42,550 bases of DNA, taken from the NCBI GenBank assembly GCA_015060885.1, contig SUXO01000017.1, positions 1 through 42,550 on the forward strand. The letters run 5' to 3'. Position numbers and translations under genes: made by a program. This stretch comes from Bacteroidales bacterium (GTDB lineage: Bacteria; Bacteroidota; Bacteroidia; Bacteroidales; Bacteroidaceae). Positions 16,994 to 26,466 of the stretch are shown one piece after another. Numbering within the stretch: position 1 is the first letter of the stretch; the number at the start of each line of letters is the position of its first letter. The notes beneath the pieces are model-generated. The model was not told where the DNA came from, did no database searches, and saw only the letters and a program-made list of their open reading frames with translations.

Positions 16994-18091
16994 ATGAGAA
17001 TAATTTGCTTTCACCTCTTCAACGATTACAGCGGCAGCCCCAAGGTGCTGAAAAACCTGTTGACGGGAATGCTGGCCGAGGGATTTGAGATTGAACTCGT
17101 GACATCGGAAGGCGGTGTGCTCGACGAACTGCCGCAATGCGCAAACCTTAAACGCAAAAGATACAGATATCACTTCCACAACAACGCAATAATTGTACTC
17201 CTGCGCTACATTGCTGCACAGATATACACATTCTTTGTGGCTCTTGGCTATGCATTTGACAAGAAGACGGTTTTCTATATCAACACCATATTACCGGTGG
17301 GGCCGGCCATAGCGGGGCGGCTTACAGGCAAGGAAGTAATATATCACTACCACGAAAATGCAACGGTAAAAAGCGGGTTCTACCGCTTTTTGGCGTGGTG
17401 TATGCAGAGGATTGCAACAGAAATAATATGCGTGAGCAATTACCAACGCTCTTTCTTAAAGAGAAGAAAAGGGGTTTATGTTATACCCAATGCTGTTGAA
17501 GACAGCTTTATCGAAAAACTATTGCCCGACCCGCAAAAAGCCTTTGAACAGCAGCGTGTGTTAATGCTCGGCTCGCTGAAAGGATACAAGGGCACAATGG
17601 AGTTTGTGGAACTTGCACGAAGATTGCCGCAATACCTTTTTGAACTTGTACTGAACGAAACGGAAGAGAATGTAAGAACATTCCTGGAAGAAAACTCCAT
17701 AAATGAGATTGAAAACCTTGCGATACACGCACGGCAAGAGGATGTGAGCCCCTTCTACAACCGAGCATCGCTGGTGCTTAACCTGTCGAACAAGGAACTC
17801 TTTATCGAAACATTCGGCCTCACCGCGCTTGAAGCAATGTCGGCCGGGTTGCCCGTAATTGTTCCCACCGTAGGCGGCATAGCCGAGATGGTTGAAAATG
17901 GGGTGAACGGCTACAAAACCGATGTGCAGGAATTGGATAAAATTGAGGAGAATATCAAAAATATTTTATCCAATCAAGAATTATATCTATCTTTGTCAAA
18001 AGGCGCATTGGAGCACTCCAAAAGATATAGTGCAAAAGAGATGGCTGCTGCCATATCAAACAGAATAAAACACTGCAAAAGCGACCAATGA
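16994..18091 (+). CDS. Glycosyltransferase family 4 (GT-B)
   Basis: A 365-residue GT-B glycosyltransferase starting MRIICFHLFNDYSGSPKVLK, with the SGSPKVL acceptor-side loop, YHYHENATVKSGF in the N-terminal domain, and ICVSNYQRSFL at the linker. The C-terminal domain has LMLGSLKGYKGTMEFVELA and FIETFGLTALEAMSAGLPVI, including the E-x7-E motif, then VGGIAEMVENGVNGY. It follows the APH-like gene by 1 nt and overlaps the next gene by ATGA at 18088, so the three are probably co-translated. Confidence 0.88.
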   Translation: MRIICFHLFNDYSGSPKVLKNLLTGMLAEGFEIELVTSEGGVLDELPQCANLKRKRYRYHFHNNAIIVLLRYIAAQIYTFFVALGYAFDKKTVFYINTILPVGPAIAGRLTGKEVIYHYHENATVKSGFYRFLAWCMQRIATEIICVSNYQRSFLKRRKGVYVIPNAVEDSFIEKLLPDPQKAFEQQRVLMLGSLKGYKGTMEFVELARRLPQYLFELVLNETEENVRTFLEENSINEIENLAIHARQEDVSPFYNRASLVLNLSNKELFIETFGLTALEAMSAGLPVIVPTVGGIAEMVENGVNGYKTDVQELDKIEENIKNILSNQELYLSLSKGALEHSKRYSAKEMAAAISNRIKHCKSDQ

Positions 18092-19155
18092 AAAGAGTTG
18101 CAATAATTGGCATACAGGGCGTTCCCGCCAACTACGGTGGGTTTGAAACGCTTGTTGAGAATATTATCGGCGAAAGAAGCAGCGATAATATCGAATACAC
18201 CATCTTTTGCAGCAGCAAGGATATGCCCGAAAAATTGCAGACCTATAAGGGCGCAACGCTCAAATACATTCCCTTGCGGGCAAACGGCGCACAGAGCGTG
18301 TTATACGATTTTATAGCTATGCTCCGCTCCATCTGCGGTTACGACACAATACTCATTCTGGGTGTTTCGGGTTGCCTGTTCCTCCCCATTCTGCGCCTTT
18401 TGAGCCGCGCCCGTATAATTGTGAACATCGACGGTTTGGAGCATCGCCGCAACAAATGGACCGCACACATACGCAAATACCTGTTGTTGTCCGAGGTGGT
18501 GGCCGTGAAAACAGCCCACACCATAATTGCCGACAACAAAGGTATTGCCGACTATGTGAAAGAACGATACAAGAAGGATGCAACGCTCATAACATATGGC
18601 GGCGACCACGTTATGCAACCTGTACCGCAGAGTGTACAGGAAGAGATTTTGAAGGGGTACGGCCTTGAAAAAGGAGGATACTCAATGTCGGTATGCCGCA
18701 TTGAGCCCGAAAACAACTGCCACATAGTACTCGATGCCTTTGCTAATAGCGGCAAACACCTGGTGTTCATAGGCAACTGGAAAAGAAGCGAATACAGCAA
18801 CCGCCTTAAAGAGATGTACAAGGGTTGCGACAACATCACCATGCTCGACAGCATTTACGACCTGAATATCCTGTATGCCCTGCGTGCAAACGCTGAATAC
18901 TACATACACGGACACAGTGCAGGCGGCACCAACCCATCACTGGTGGAGGCTATGTTCTTCGGCCGTCCCATACTGGCATATAACTGCGTGTATAATTGCG
19001 AAACAACACACCACAAAGCCTATTATTGGAGCAACAGCGAAGAGCTGCAACAGTTGACCAAGCAGCAAGGTTTTTCGGGCGAGAGTACAAAAGAGATTGC
19101 CTGCAAGCACTACACTTGGGAAATGATTACCAAGGAATACGAAGAGCTTTACTAG
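18088..19155 (+). CDS. DUF1972-type glycosyltransferase (rhamnosyltransferase-like)
   Basis: A 355-residue GT-B protein of the group whose N-terminal domain is DUF1972, often annotated as rhamnosyltransferase. It opens VAIIGIQGVPANYGGFETLV, the group's signature, then ILILGVSGCLFLP, NIDGLEHRRNKW at about 112-123, and IIADNKGIADYV. The C-terminal part has YSMSVCRIEPENNCHIVLDA and YIHGHSAGGTNPSLVEAMFFG, the nucleotide-sugar motif. It overlaps the preceding gene by 4 nt. A 41-nt gap follows. Transfer of rhamnose or another deoxysugar is inferred from the group only. Confidence 0.85.
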   Translation: MKRVAIIGIQGVPANYGGFETLVENIIGERSSDNIEYTIFCSSKDMPEKLQTYKGATLKYIPLRANGAQSVLYDFIAMLRSICGYDTILILGVSGCLFLPILRLLSRARIIVNIDGLEHRRNKWTAHIRKYLLLSEVVAVKTAHTIIADNKGIADYVKERYKKDATLITYGGDHVMQPVPQSVQEEILKGYGLEKGGYSMSVCRIEPENNCHIVLDAFANSGKHLVFIGNWKRSEYSNRLKEMYKGCDNITMLDSIYDLNILYALRANAEYYIHGHSAGGTNPSLVEAMFFGRPILAYNCVYNCETTHHKAYYWSNSEELQQLTKQQGFSGESTKEIACKHYTWEMITKEYEELY

Positions 19156-19196
19156 ATTTTCTCATCTTTTAAAGTTCGTCATTTAAATTAAAATCT

Positions 19197-20021
19197 ATGG
19201 AAATAATAGTTTTAATACCTATCTACAAAGAGCTGCTCGACAAAGACGAAGAACAATCCTTAAAACAGGCTTTTAAAGTCTTATCACAATATAAAATCTG
19301 TTTTATTTGTCCTGACGGATTAGATCTTACAGAATATAAGAAGATTATCAAAAACAAACAAATTTACACAGAAAGGTTTAGCACACACTTTTTCAAAAGT
19401 ACGGCAAGCTATAGCAACCTTTTGGTAACTAACAACTTTTATAAGCGTTTCAGTGCTTATGATTATTGCTTAATATACCAGCTTGACGCATGGGTATTCT
19501 ATGACAACCTAAAAGATTGGTGTGAAAAAGGTTATGATTATATTGGAGCGCCATGGTTTGAAAATTATAAGACAAAAGAGGAAGGGGCAAACCTTTGGCG
19601 CGTAGGTAATGGAGGATTGTCATTACGTAAAATAGAGTATTTTTTGAAAGTAACAGATAAAAAACAAACTCTATACTCATTTAAAAGTTTCCTATATAAA
19701 TACTTTGGCACAATTACAGACCTTAAAAAAGGTATAAGCCTACTTATGTATAGAAACTTTGCTTGGTACAGAAAAAGAAAAAAGTATTTTTGGGAAGATG
19801 TCTATTTTTGTGAGTTAAATTACAACTTTAACACGCCGGAGCCAAGACTGGCAGCAGAATTCAGTTTTGAAAAATCACCGGCATTTTTATATACCTTAAT
19901 TAACAAACTTCCATTCGGTTGCCACGCTTGGAGGAAAAACCAATACGAAGAGTTTTGGAAGTATTATATCCCGAGAATACAAGATAACAACATATCTAAA
20001 AAACACGAAAATATTTACTAG
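19197..20021 (+). CDS. DUF5672 family protein, probable glycosyltransferase
   Basis: A 274-residue protein with the DUF5672 features: IVLIPIYKELLDKDEEQSL at the N-terminus, YDYCLIYQLDAWVF at about 90-103, YDYIGAPWF, then VGNGGLSLRK and FWEDVYFCEL. The GNGGLSLR and WEDVYF pair resembles the GT-A acceptor-side motif of beta-1,4-galactosyltransferases, and QLDAW could be the metal-binding site. It is likely a transferase of the locus, though activity has to be inferred. It is strongly AT-rich between GC-richer neighbours, suggesting a separate acquisition. 41 nt lie before it and 21 nt after. Confidence 0.75.
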   Translation: MEIIVLIPIYKELLDKDEEQSLKQAFKVLSQYKICFICPDGLDLTEYKKIIKNKQIYTERFSTHFFKSTASYSNLLVTNNFYKRFSAYDYCLIYQLDAWVFYDNLKDWCEKGYDYIGAPWFENYKTKEEGANLWRVGNGGLSLRKIEYFLKVTDKKQTLYSFKSFLYKYFGTITDLKKGISLLMYRNFAWYRKRKKYFWEDVYFCELNYNFNTPEPRLAAEFSFEKSPAFLYTLINKLPFGCHAWRKNQYEEFWKYYIPRIQDNNISKKHENIY

Positions 20022-20042
20022 AAGTTACATACAACAATCCCT

Positions 20043-20675
20043 ATGAACATCATTAAAGAGATTACAAGACTCATTACCGTACTGAAATTCCGCAACAAGG
20101 GAGTGGAATTGCAGATGGGCAAGAACACCCGTCTTAAACACTGCAAGGTAAAGAACAAGGGTAAAGGCAACAGAATAATAATTGCTGCCGACACCCGCAT
20201 AGACCGTTGCAAATTCACATTCCTCGGTTCCGACAGCACAATAATAATTGGCAATGCCTGCAATATGAGCGATATGGAGTTCCACTTTGAAAACAAAGGA
20301 AATGAAATAAACATCGGCGACAAAGTGGGTATTGCACGGAATGTTCAGTTTGCTGCTTGCGAAGGCACCAAGATAACCATTGGCGACGAATCTATTTTTG
20401 CCCACGACACATTGATACGCACAACCGACTCGCACTCCATTCTTGACAGCGAAGGCAAGAGAATTAACCCCGCACAGGATATTGTCATAGGCAAGCACGT
20501 GTGGGTGGGGCTTGGCGTGCTCATTCTTAAAGGTTGCAGAATTGCCGACAACAACATTATAGCAGCCAAGTCGCTTGTTTCGAGCAAAATTCCTTATGAG
20601 GAGAATATTATTCTGGCAGGCAGCCCGGCAAAAAAGATAAAAGAGGGCATATCCTGGGACCCCAACCTGCTCTAA
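20043..20675 (+). CDS. Left-handed beta-helix acyltransferase (hexapeptide repeat)
   Basis: A 210-residue trimeric-type acyltransferase likely to O- or N-acetylate a sugar from acetyl-CoA in the cytoplasm. Imperfect hexapeptide repeats fill residues 25 to 185: NRIIIAADTRIDRC, STIIIGNACNMSD, NEINIGDKVGIARN, TKITIGDESIFAHD. The catalytic region reads IRTTDSHSILD, where the His is at about residue 131, and is followed by DIVIGKHVWVGLGVLILKG and AGSPAKKIKEG, the standard CoA-binding end. It closes the polysaccharide locus: the next element is a strong terminator and the following gene faces it. Confidence 0.85.
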   Translation: MNIIKEITRLITVLKFRNKGVELQMGKNTRLKHCKVKNKGKGNRIIIAADTRIDRCKFTFLGSDSTIIIGNACNMSDMEFHFENKGNEINIGDKVGIARNVQFAACEGTKITIGDESIFAHDTLIRTTDSHSILDSEGKRINPAQDIVIGKHVWVGLGVLILKGCRIADNNIIAAKSLVSSKIPYEENIILAGSPAKKIKEGISWDPNLL

Positions 20676-20692
20676 AACCATATTGCAACATA

Positions 20693-20738
20693 AAACAAGA
20701 ATGAGGCAAGTGCTTAAACGCTTGCCTCATTCTTGTTT
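20693..20738. terminator. Bidirectional intrinsic terminator closing the polysaccharide locus
   Basis: A perfect 18-bp stem (20693-20710 with 20721-20738, AAACAAGAATGAGGCAAG and its complement) encloses a 10-nt loop. T-rich ends occur on both strands, and the hairpin lies between convergent genes ending at 20675 (+) and 20750 (-). Confidence 0.92.
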
Positions 20739-20749
20739 TATGAACTATC

Positions 20750-22384
<1,635 letters not shown>

Positions 22385-22412
22385 ATATATATATCATTCT
22401 TCTAATTCCCCG

Positions 22413-22420
22413 CGAAGATA
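22413..22420 (-). promoter_or_regulatory. -7 promoter element for the ABC-F gene
   Basis: On the minus strand the sequence reads TATCTTCG, a common variant of the Bacteroidales -7 element, 28 nt ahead of ATG 22384. The -33 element is not clear. Confidence 0.5.
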
Positions 22421-22427
22421 CAACAAA

Positions 22428-22459
22428 TTTGCGACATTAAAGATAAATGGCTACTTTTG
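22428..22459 (+). promoter_or_regulatory. Bacteroidales-type promoter for the sugar nucleotidyltransferase
   Basis: TTTG at 22428-22431, then exactly 20 bp, then TACTTTTG at 22452-22459 match the TTTG / TAnnTTTG consensus. Transcription should start near 22466. That places the in-frame ATG at 22447 upstream of the transcript and favours ATG 22477 as the real start. Confidence 0.8.
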
Positions 22460-22476
22460 CAATAAACAACACCACT

Positions 22477-23280
22477 ATGAAAGCAATGATATTCGCCGCG
22501 GGGCTCGGAACCCGCCTGAAACCCCTCACCGATACCCTGCCCAAAGCACTTGTTCCCGTGTGTGGCAAACCGCTCATAGAACACGTTGCACGCAAGTTGC
22601 AGGCATCGGGCATTGACGAGGCGGTTGTCAACATACACTATTTTGCCGACAAAATAGAGGAATGGATGGCATCGCAACCCTGGATTACAAACAAAAAAGA
22701 GAACAAGAGTGAGGGGCAGATGCTTATGGAGATAAGCGACGAGCGCGAATTGTTGCTCGAAACCGGTGGTGCAGTGCTGCACGCACGCCGTTACCTGCAA
22801 GGGTGCGGACATTTCCTCATACACAATGTCGATATTCTGTCGAACTGCGATATCAAGTGGTTTGCATCGCAGACACGCCCCGATGCCCTTGCAACTCTCC
22901 TGGTGAGCGACAGAAAGACAACACGATTCCTCCTGTTCGCCCCCGAAGATATGCGCCTCGTGGGGTGGATGAATACCGACAGCGGCGACTATCACGTGAC
23001 ATCGCCCGACATTATCCCCGCACGGTGCCGCGCACTCGCCTTTTCGGGCATACACATCCTGAGCGACCAAGTGCTGGGCCTTATGGAGGAGTATGTGAAA
23101 GAGAAGGGATTGCCAACAGATGAAAAGCGCGGAACACGCTTCCCCATAATGAGTTTCTATATGTGGGTTGCCGCCAAGAGGCCAATATATGGTGTTGTGG
23201 CGAAGGAGCTCGAATTCATTGACGTGGGCAAGCTCGATGCACTAAAACCTGCCGAGGAGTTCATAAACCGCGCACAATAA
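22477..23280 (+). CDS. Sugar-1-phosphate nucleotidyltransferase (MurU-like)
   Basis: A 267-residue NTP_transferase protein that would couple a sugar 1-phosphate with an NTP to give an NDP-sugar in the cytoplasm. It opens MKAMIFAAGLGTRLKPLTD, the G-x-G-T-R nucleotide-binding loop, followed by PKALVPVCGKPLIEH, VNIHYFADKIE and HNVDILSNCD, the metal-binding Asp region. LEFIDVGKLDALKPAEEF closes the fold. The length and lack of a C-terminal beta-helix fit MurU-type enzymes (N-acetylmuramate 1-phosphate uridylyltransferase), but mannose- or glucose-1-phosphate cannot be excluded. A start 30 nt upstream (22447) is in frame but lies inside the promoter. It is a single gene closed by a strong terminator. 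Confidence 0.82.
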   Translation: MKAMIFAAGLGTRLKPLTDTLPKALVPVCGKPLIEHVARKLQASGIDEAVVNIHYFADKIEEWMASQPWITNKKENKSEGQMLMEISDERELLLETGGAVLHARRYLQGCGHFLIHNVDILSNCDIKWFASQTRPDALATLLVSDRKTTRFLLFAPEDMRLVGWMNTDSGDYHVTSPDIIPARCRALAFSGIHILSDQVLGLMEEYVKEKGLPTDEKRGTRFPIMSFYMWVAAKRPIYGVVAKELEFIDVGKLDALKPAEEFINRAQ

Positions 23281-23281
23281 C

Positions 23282-23321
23282 AACAGAACAGCGAGCCTTT
23301 TAAAAGGCTCGCTGTTCTGTT
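23282..23321. terminator. Bidirectional intrinsic terminator
   Basis: A 40-nt perfect palindrome (AACAGAACAGCGAGCC arms around TTTTAAAA) lies between the convergent nucleotidyltransferase (+) and CPBP (-) genes, with T-runs on both sides. Its right edge touches the stop codon of the CPBP gene. Confidence 0.9.
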
Positions 23322-24187
23322 TATTTGTCACCGGCCTCGCGCCACGGCGAAGGCACGCTCGGCAGCCAATGGTCCATTATGCGGGCAATAAAAAGGGCCG
23401 CTATTGCAAAAAAGATAACGCAAGCTATTTCGCTGCCGGTGTCGGCCGGCACTTCAAGCTCACTATCCATTCCCCATATAAGCCCGCTCACCACAGCCAG
23501 GAGGTTGTTCATTACATGCCCCACAACCGCCGGCAACAGACTGCCGGTGCGGTAATATACCCAACCGAAGCCCACACCCAGACAGGTTGCATAAAACACC
23601 TGTACGGGATTAAGATGTATTATGCCGAATATTGCTGCCGACAGCACAATTGCCACCCACGGACGGTTAAATATACGCATAAACATTCCCTGGATGGCCC
23701 CGCGGAAGAGCAGCTCTTCGAGCAGAGGAGCAGCAAAAGCCATCGACAGCACACCGGGAGTGCTTTTAAGCAAAAGTTCCACATCGTGCTGTGTAAGGTT
23801 TTCGAGCCCAAGCCATTCTGCCGCAATATTGAATACCACCATCATCGCAAAGATAAAAAGTACCGAGAGAAGCAGCACACTGCATTTCACCTCGCGGAAG
23901 AACCCCTTTCTTATTCGAACATATTTGAAGAAAATAAGATGGGCTATCATAACGAGCGACGACAGAAGCATACCCACAGCTGTTCCGGTCACGGCATAAG
24001 AGGACATTGGGGGCGCAACGGCCTTTTCAAACACCGAATAGGCAACGCTCTCCACAAAAATGTTGTAGCACAGGAAACCGCCAATGCGACCGGCCATCAG
24101 AAAAAGAAACTGATAGACGAGGAACAGGGCCAACAGCTTTACAACCGTGGCAAAAACCCAAAGGCCATTCATTGAAATTCTCCCCAT
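23321..24187 (-). CDS. CPBP family intramembrane glutamic endopeptidase
   Basis: A 288-residue polytopic membrane protein with the three CPBP/Abi motifs: EELLFRGAIQG at residues 157-167 (catalytic E157/E158 and R162), FGIIHLNPVQVFYA with H191, and VVGHVMNNLLAV with H224 and N228. About seven to eight hydrophobic helices are visible. Members cleave or process membrane-associated peptides; the substrate here is unknown. It lies 10 nt downstream of ribF and is probably the last gene of the HAD-ribF-CPBP operon. A start at the second Met (MNGLWVF) is also possible. Confidence 0.9.
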   Translation of the reverse strand: MGRISMNGLWVFATVVKLLALFLVYQFLFLMAGRIGGFLCYNIFVESVAYSVFEKAVAPPMSSYAVTGTAVGMLLSSLVMIAHLIFFKYVRIRKGFFREVKCSVLLLSVLFIFAMMVVFNIAAEWLGLENLTQHDVELLLKSTPGVLSMAFAAPLLEELLFRGAIQGMFMRIFNRPWVAIVLSAAIFGIIHLNPVQVFYATCLGVGFGWVYYRTGSLLPAVVGHVMNNLLAVVSGLIWGMDSELEVPADTGSEIACVIFFAIAALFIARIMDHWLPSVPSPWREAGDK

Positions 24188-24197
24188 AACAGCATCC

Positions 24198-25121
24198 TTA
24201 AATACCCCTTTTTACACGGGCAACATCCACGCCTATCTGCAAGCGCAGCGTGTCGACGCTGTCAAACGGTTGCTCGTCGCGCAAACGGCGCACAAAGGAA
24301 ACGGCAACCTTTTCGTCGTATATATCGGCCGAAAAATCCAATATATGCACCTCGGCAGTGCGCACATTGACACCCTGCAAAGTGGGTTTCACACCAATGT
24401 TCATCACACCCTTGTATGCCCCGCCGCCAACGGTAATCTCAACCTCGTACACGCCATCCTTGGGCAACATCTTCATATCGTCGCTCAATGTGATATTGGC
24501 AGTGGGGAAACCAATTGTGCGACCGAGAGCAGCCCCGTGCCCAACAACCCCTTCCAGAGAGTATGGGCGGCCAAGAATAGTGGCAGCAGCCTGTACATCG
24601 CCCGCGGCAAGGGCACGGCGCACCTGCGACGAACTGACCTTGCCGCCATCGATAAGGAACTGCCCCGTCTGAAACACTTCGATGCCGAGTGACTGCCCAT
24701 AAGAGATATACTCATTTATACCCTCACCCTCCTGCGGACAACCGAAGTGGTGGTCATACCCGACAGCCAGCAACTGCACACCGAGTTTCTCTTTAAGCAC
24801 CTCCTTCATAAAGCGGTCGGCAGTCATCGATGCCATATAGCTGTCGAAGTCGAGCAGCACGCAACGTTCCACGCCGGACTGTTCGAGCAAAGCAATCTTT
24901 TCGTCGTTTGCAGTCAACAGAAAAGGCTCGCTCTCGCCGCCGAACAATATGCGGGGGTGATAGGCAAATGTTATGACACACAACGGCAAGCCGCGCTGCG
25001 CGGCAACGCTGCGCAGCTCATCAATCATAGCCAGATGCCCCTTGTGCACACCGTCGAACGAGCCGATGGTTGCAGCCACAGGTATCTGCTTTACATTATC
25101 TATATCCCTTATTATCTCCAT
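24198..25121 (-). CDS. ribF: Bifunctional riboflavin kinase / FAD synthetase
   Basis: A 307-residue enzyme that phosphorylates riboflavin to FMN and adenylylates FMN to FAD. The N-terminal FAD-synthetase domain has TIGSFDGVHKGHLAMIDEL at about 18-36, the HxGH nucleotidyl-transfer motif, then ITFAYHPRI and AVGYDHHFG. SSSQVRRALAAGDV joins the domains. The C-terminal riboflavin-kinase domain begins near residue 185 with YSLEGVVGHGAALGRTIGFP, where GFPTANI is the conserved site, and continues with GVYEVEI and MNIGVKPT. The length is standard. It sits 10 nt after the HAD gene and 10 nt before the CPBP gene. Confidence 0.96.
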   Translation of the reverse strand: MEIIRDIDNVKQIPVAATIGSFDGVHKGHLAMIDELRSVAAQRGLPLCVITFAYHPRILFGGESEPFLLTANDEKIALLEQSGVERCVLLDFDSYMASMTADRFMKEVLKEKLGVQLLAVGYDHHFGCPQEGEGINEYISYGQSLGIEVFQTGQFLIDGGKVSSSQVRRALAAGDVQAAATILGRPYSLEGVVGHGAALGRTIGFPTANITLSDDMKMLPKDGVYEVEITVGGGAYKGVMNIGVKPTLQGVNVRTAEVHILDFSADIYDEKVAVSFVRRLRDEQPFDSVDTLRLQIGVDVARVKRGI

Positions 25122-25131
25122 ACCTTTTATA

Positions 25132-25776
25132 TTAATCCTTCAATAAAAAATCGCCCCAACGGGAATTCCTCTCAACAAGCACCGCCTCTATACCGACACT
25201 TCCGGCAGCAGCGCAATTATCGGCCGAATCGTCGAAAAAGAGTGTGTCACACGCCAAAATCCCGGCTTCCGAAAGTACACGGGTGAAAATCTCCTTCGAC
25301 GGCTTGCACAACTTCATCTCATAAGAGAGAAAAACACCATCGAAATAACTCTCCACCGCACGCCCTTCCAACGCCGCAATATTACGCGAAATGGCCGCCC
25401 AGTGTATTTCGTTCGTGTTGCTCAACAAATAGACTTTGTGCCCTGACGCACGCAGTTGCAAAAGACGTTGCCATTTATAGAGCGGCAGGTCGCCTATGAG
25501 CGCACACCAAGCCTCGCGCACACGCACTTCCAGTTCGCCGGCGGGGAGGTTGCGCACGCCGGGCGGCAACAGGGTGGCAATGTAGGCCACAAGCTCGGCA
25601 GGAGATATCTTCCCTGTTTCAAAAGCAAGCATTGCACTGTTGGCAAGCGAATGGGTTTCGTTGAGCATACTCTCCTCAACCCCCAGCTTGGCAAAAGCCT
25701 CAAAAGTGAGCGAAGGATGAATATCGAGCAATATTCCACCGAGGTCAAATATCAGATTCTTCTTTTTAAGTATCAT
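25132..25776 (-). CDS. HAD-superfamily phosphatase (HAD-IA, YihX-like)
   Basis: A 214-residue HAD hydrolase. Motif I is NLIFDLGGILLDI, in which the usual second Asp is Gly, as in the YihX-like group. Motif II is VYLLSNTNEIHW, the motif III lysine is in MKLCKPSKEIF, and motif IV is LFFDDSADNCAAA. A helical cap lies between motifs I and II (about residues 17-100). It probably removes phosphate from a sugar phosphate or nucleotide; in this operon an FMN- or riboflavin-pathway phosphate is conceivable but unproven. It is the first gene of the HAD-ribF-CPBP operon, with a promoter element 75 nt upstream. Confidence 0.88.
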   Translation of the reverse strand: MILKKKNLIFDLGGILLDIHPSLTFEAFAKLGVEESMLNETHSLANSAMLAFETGKISPAELVAYIATLLPPGVRNLPAGELEVRVREAWCALIGDLPLYKWQRLLQLRASGHKVYLLSNTNEIHWAAISRNIAALEGRAVESYFDGVFLSYEMKLCKPSKEIFTRVLSEAGILACDTLFFDDSADNCAAAGSVGIEAVLVERNSRWGDFLLKD

Positions 25777-25850
25777 AATTATATCACATAAAGCACCGCA
25801 ATAAGAACATTTTGCCCCTCTTTGCGGTTACTTGAACAGGTTCTTGAATG

Positions 25851-25858
25851 CGAAGATA
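25851..25858 (-). promoter_or_regulatory. -7 element for the HAD-ribF-CPBP operon
   Basis: The minus strand reads TATCTTCG followed by CA, the common Bacteroidales -7 form, about 75 nt ahead of ATG 25776. No clear -33 partner is seen. Confidence 0.5.
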
Positions 25859-25878
25859 TATTTTTTTTCTCAAAAACC

Positions 25879-25909
25879 TTGTTTCTATAAATAAAATGTA
25901 TTACTTTTG
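25879..25909 (+). promoter_or_regulatory. Promoter of the tRNA gene
   Basis: TTG at 25879-25881 and TACTTTTG at 25902-25909, 20 bp apart, match the Bacteroidales consensus and lie 25 nt ahead of the tRNA. Confidence 0.75.
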
Positions 25910-25933
25910 CGCTGTATTTCGAAAGAGATACTC

Positions 25934-26007
25934 GGGCTTTTAGCTCAGTTGGTTAGAGCAACAGACTCATAATCTGGAGGTCCCAGGTTCAAGCCCTGGA
26001 TGGCCCA
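25934..26007 (+). tRNA. tRNA with CAT anticodon (Met elongator, or Ile2 if lysidinylated)
   Basis: A complete 74-nt cloverleaf. The acceptor strand GGGCTTT (25934-25940) pairs with ATGGCCC (26000-26006) with one mismatch, and A26007 is the discriminator. The D-stem is GCTC/GAGC, the anticodon loop CTCATAA with CAT at 25968-25970, and the T-arm CCAGG TTCAAGC CCTGG. No CCA is encoded, as is usual in Bacteroidales. CAT can be elongator Met or the Ile-AUA tRNA modified by TilS; I favour Met without proof. A terminator follows at once, and then three tandem units repeating the 3' end of this tRNA. Confidence 0.93.
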
Positions 26008-26011
26008 CTTA

Positions 26012-26038
26012 AAGAGAACCCTATGGTTCTCTTTTTTT
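26012..26038 (+). terminator. Intrinsic terminator of the tRNA
   Basis: AAGAGAACC / GGTTCTCTT stem with loop CTAT and a run of T's, beginning 5 nt after the tRNA. It is the 'type A' hairpin of the tandem array. Confidence 0.9.
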
Positions 26039-26160
26039 ATAGGTAGGGCTTTCACCTGCGGTTATCTCCTTCGTTTAATTGTTTGCACCGCCTACGCCGA
26101 CAGCAAACACGAAGTCGATGGGTCTCTACGAGACAAATCTCAAGCCCTGGATGGCCCACG

Positions 26161-26191
26161 AATACGGGAACTACGGTTTCCGTATTTTTTT
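26161..26191 (+). terminator. Terminator hairpin of tandem unit 1 (type B)
   Basis: AATACGGGAAC pairs with GTTTCCGTATT (one G-T pair) and a T-run follows. The sequence differs from the type A hairpin at 26012 yet the pairing is kept. Confidence 0.8.
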
Positions 26192-26466
26192 ATGTGTAGG
26201 GCTTTCACCTGCGGTTATCTCCTTCGTTTGATTGTTTGCACCGCCTACGCCGACAGCAAACACGAAGTCGATGGGTCTCTACGAAACAAATCTCAAGCCC
26301 TGGATGGCCCACAAATACGGAAACTACGGTTCTCTTTTTTTTATAGGTAGGGCCTTCACCTACGGTTATCTCCTTCGTTTGATTGTTTGCACCGCCTACG
26401 CCGACAGCAAACACGAAGTCGATGGGTCTCTGCGAGACAAATCTCAAGCCCTGGATGGCCCACTTA

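Noticed and set aside
26131-26158. Second tRNA gene or tRNA pseudogene in each tandem unit
   Set aside because: Only the 3' half of the T-arm and the acceptor strand are repeated; no D-arm, anticodon arm or T-stem 5' strand can be formed. A GGGCTTT near each unit start resembles the acceptor 5' strand but may be chance.
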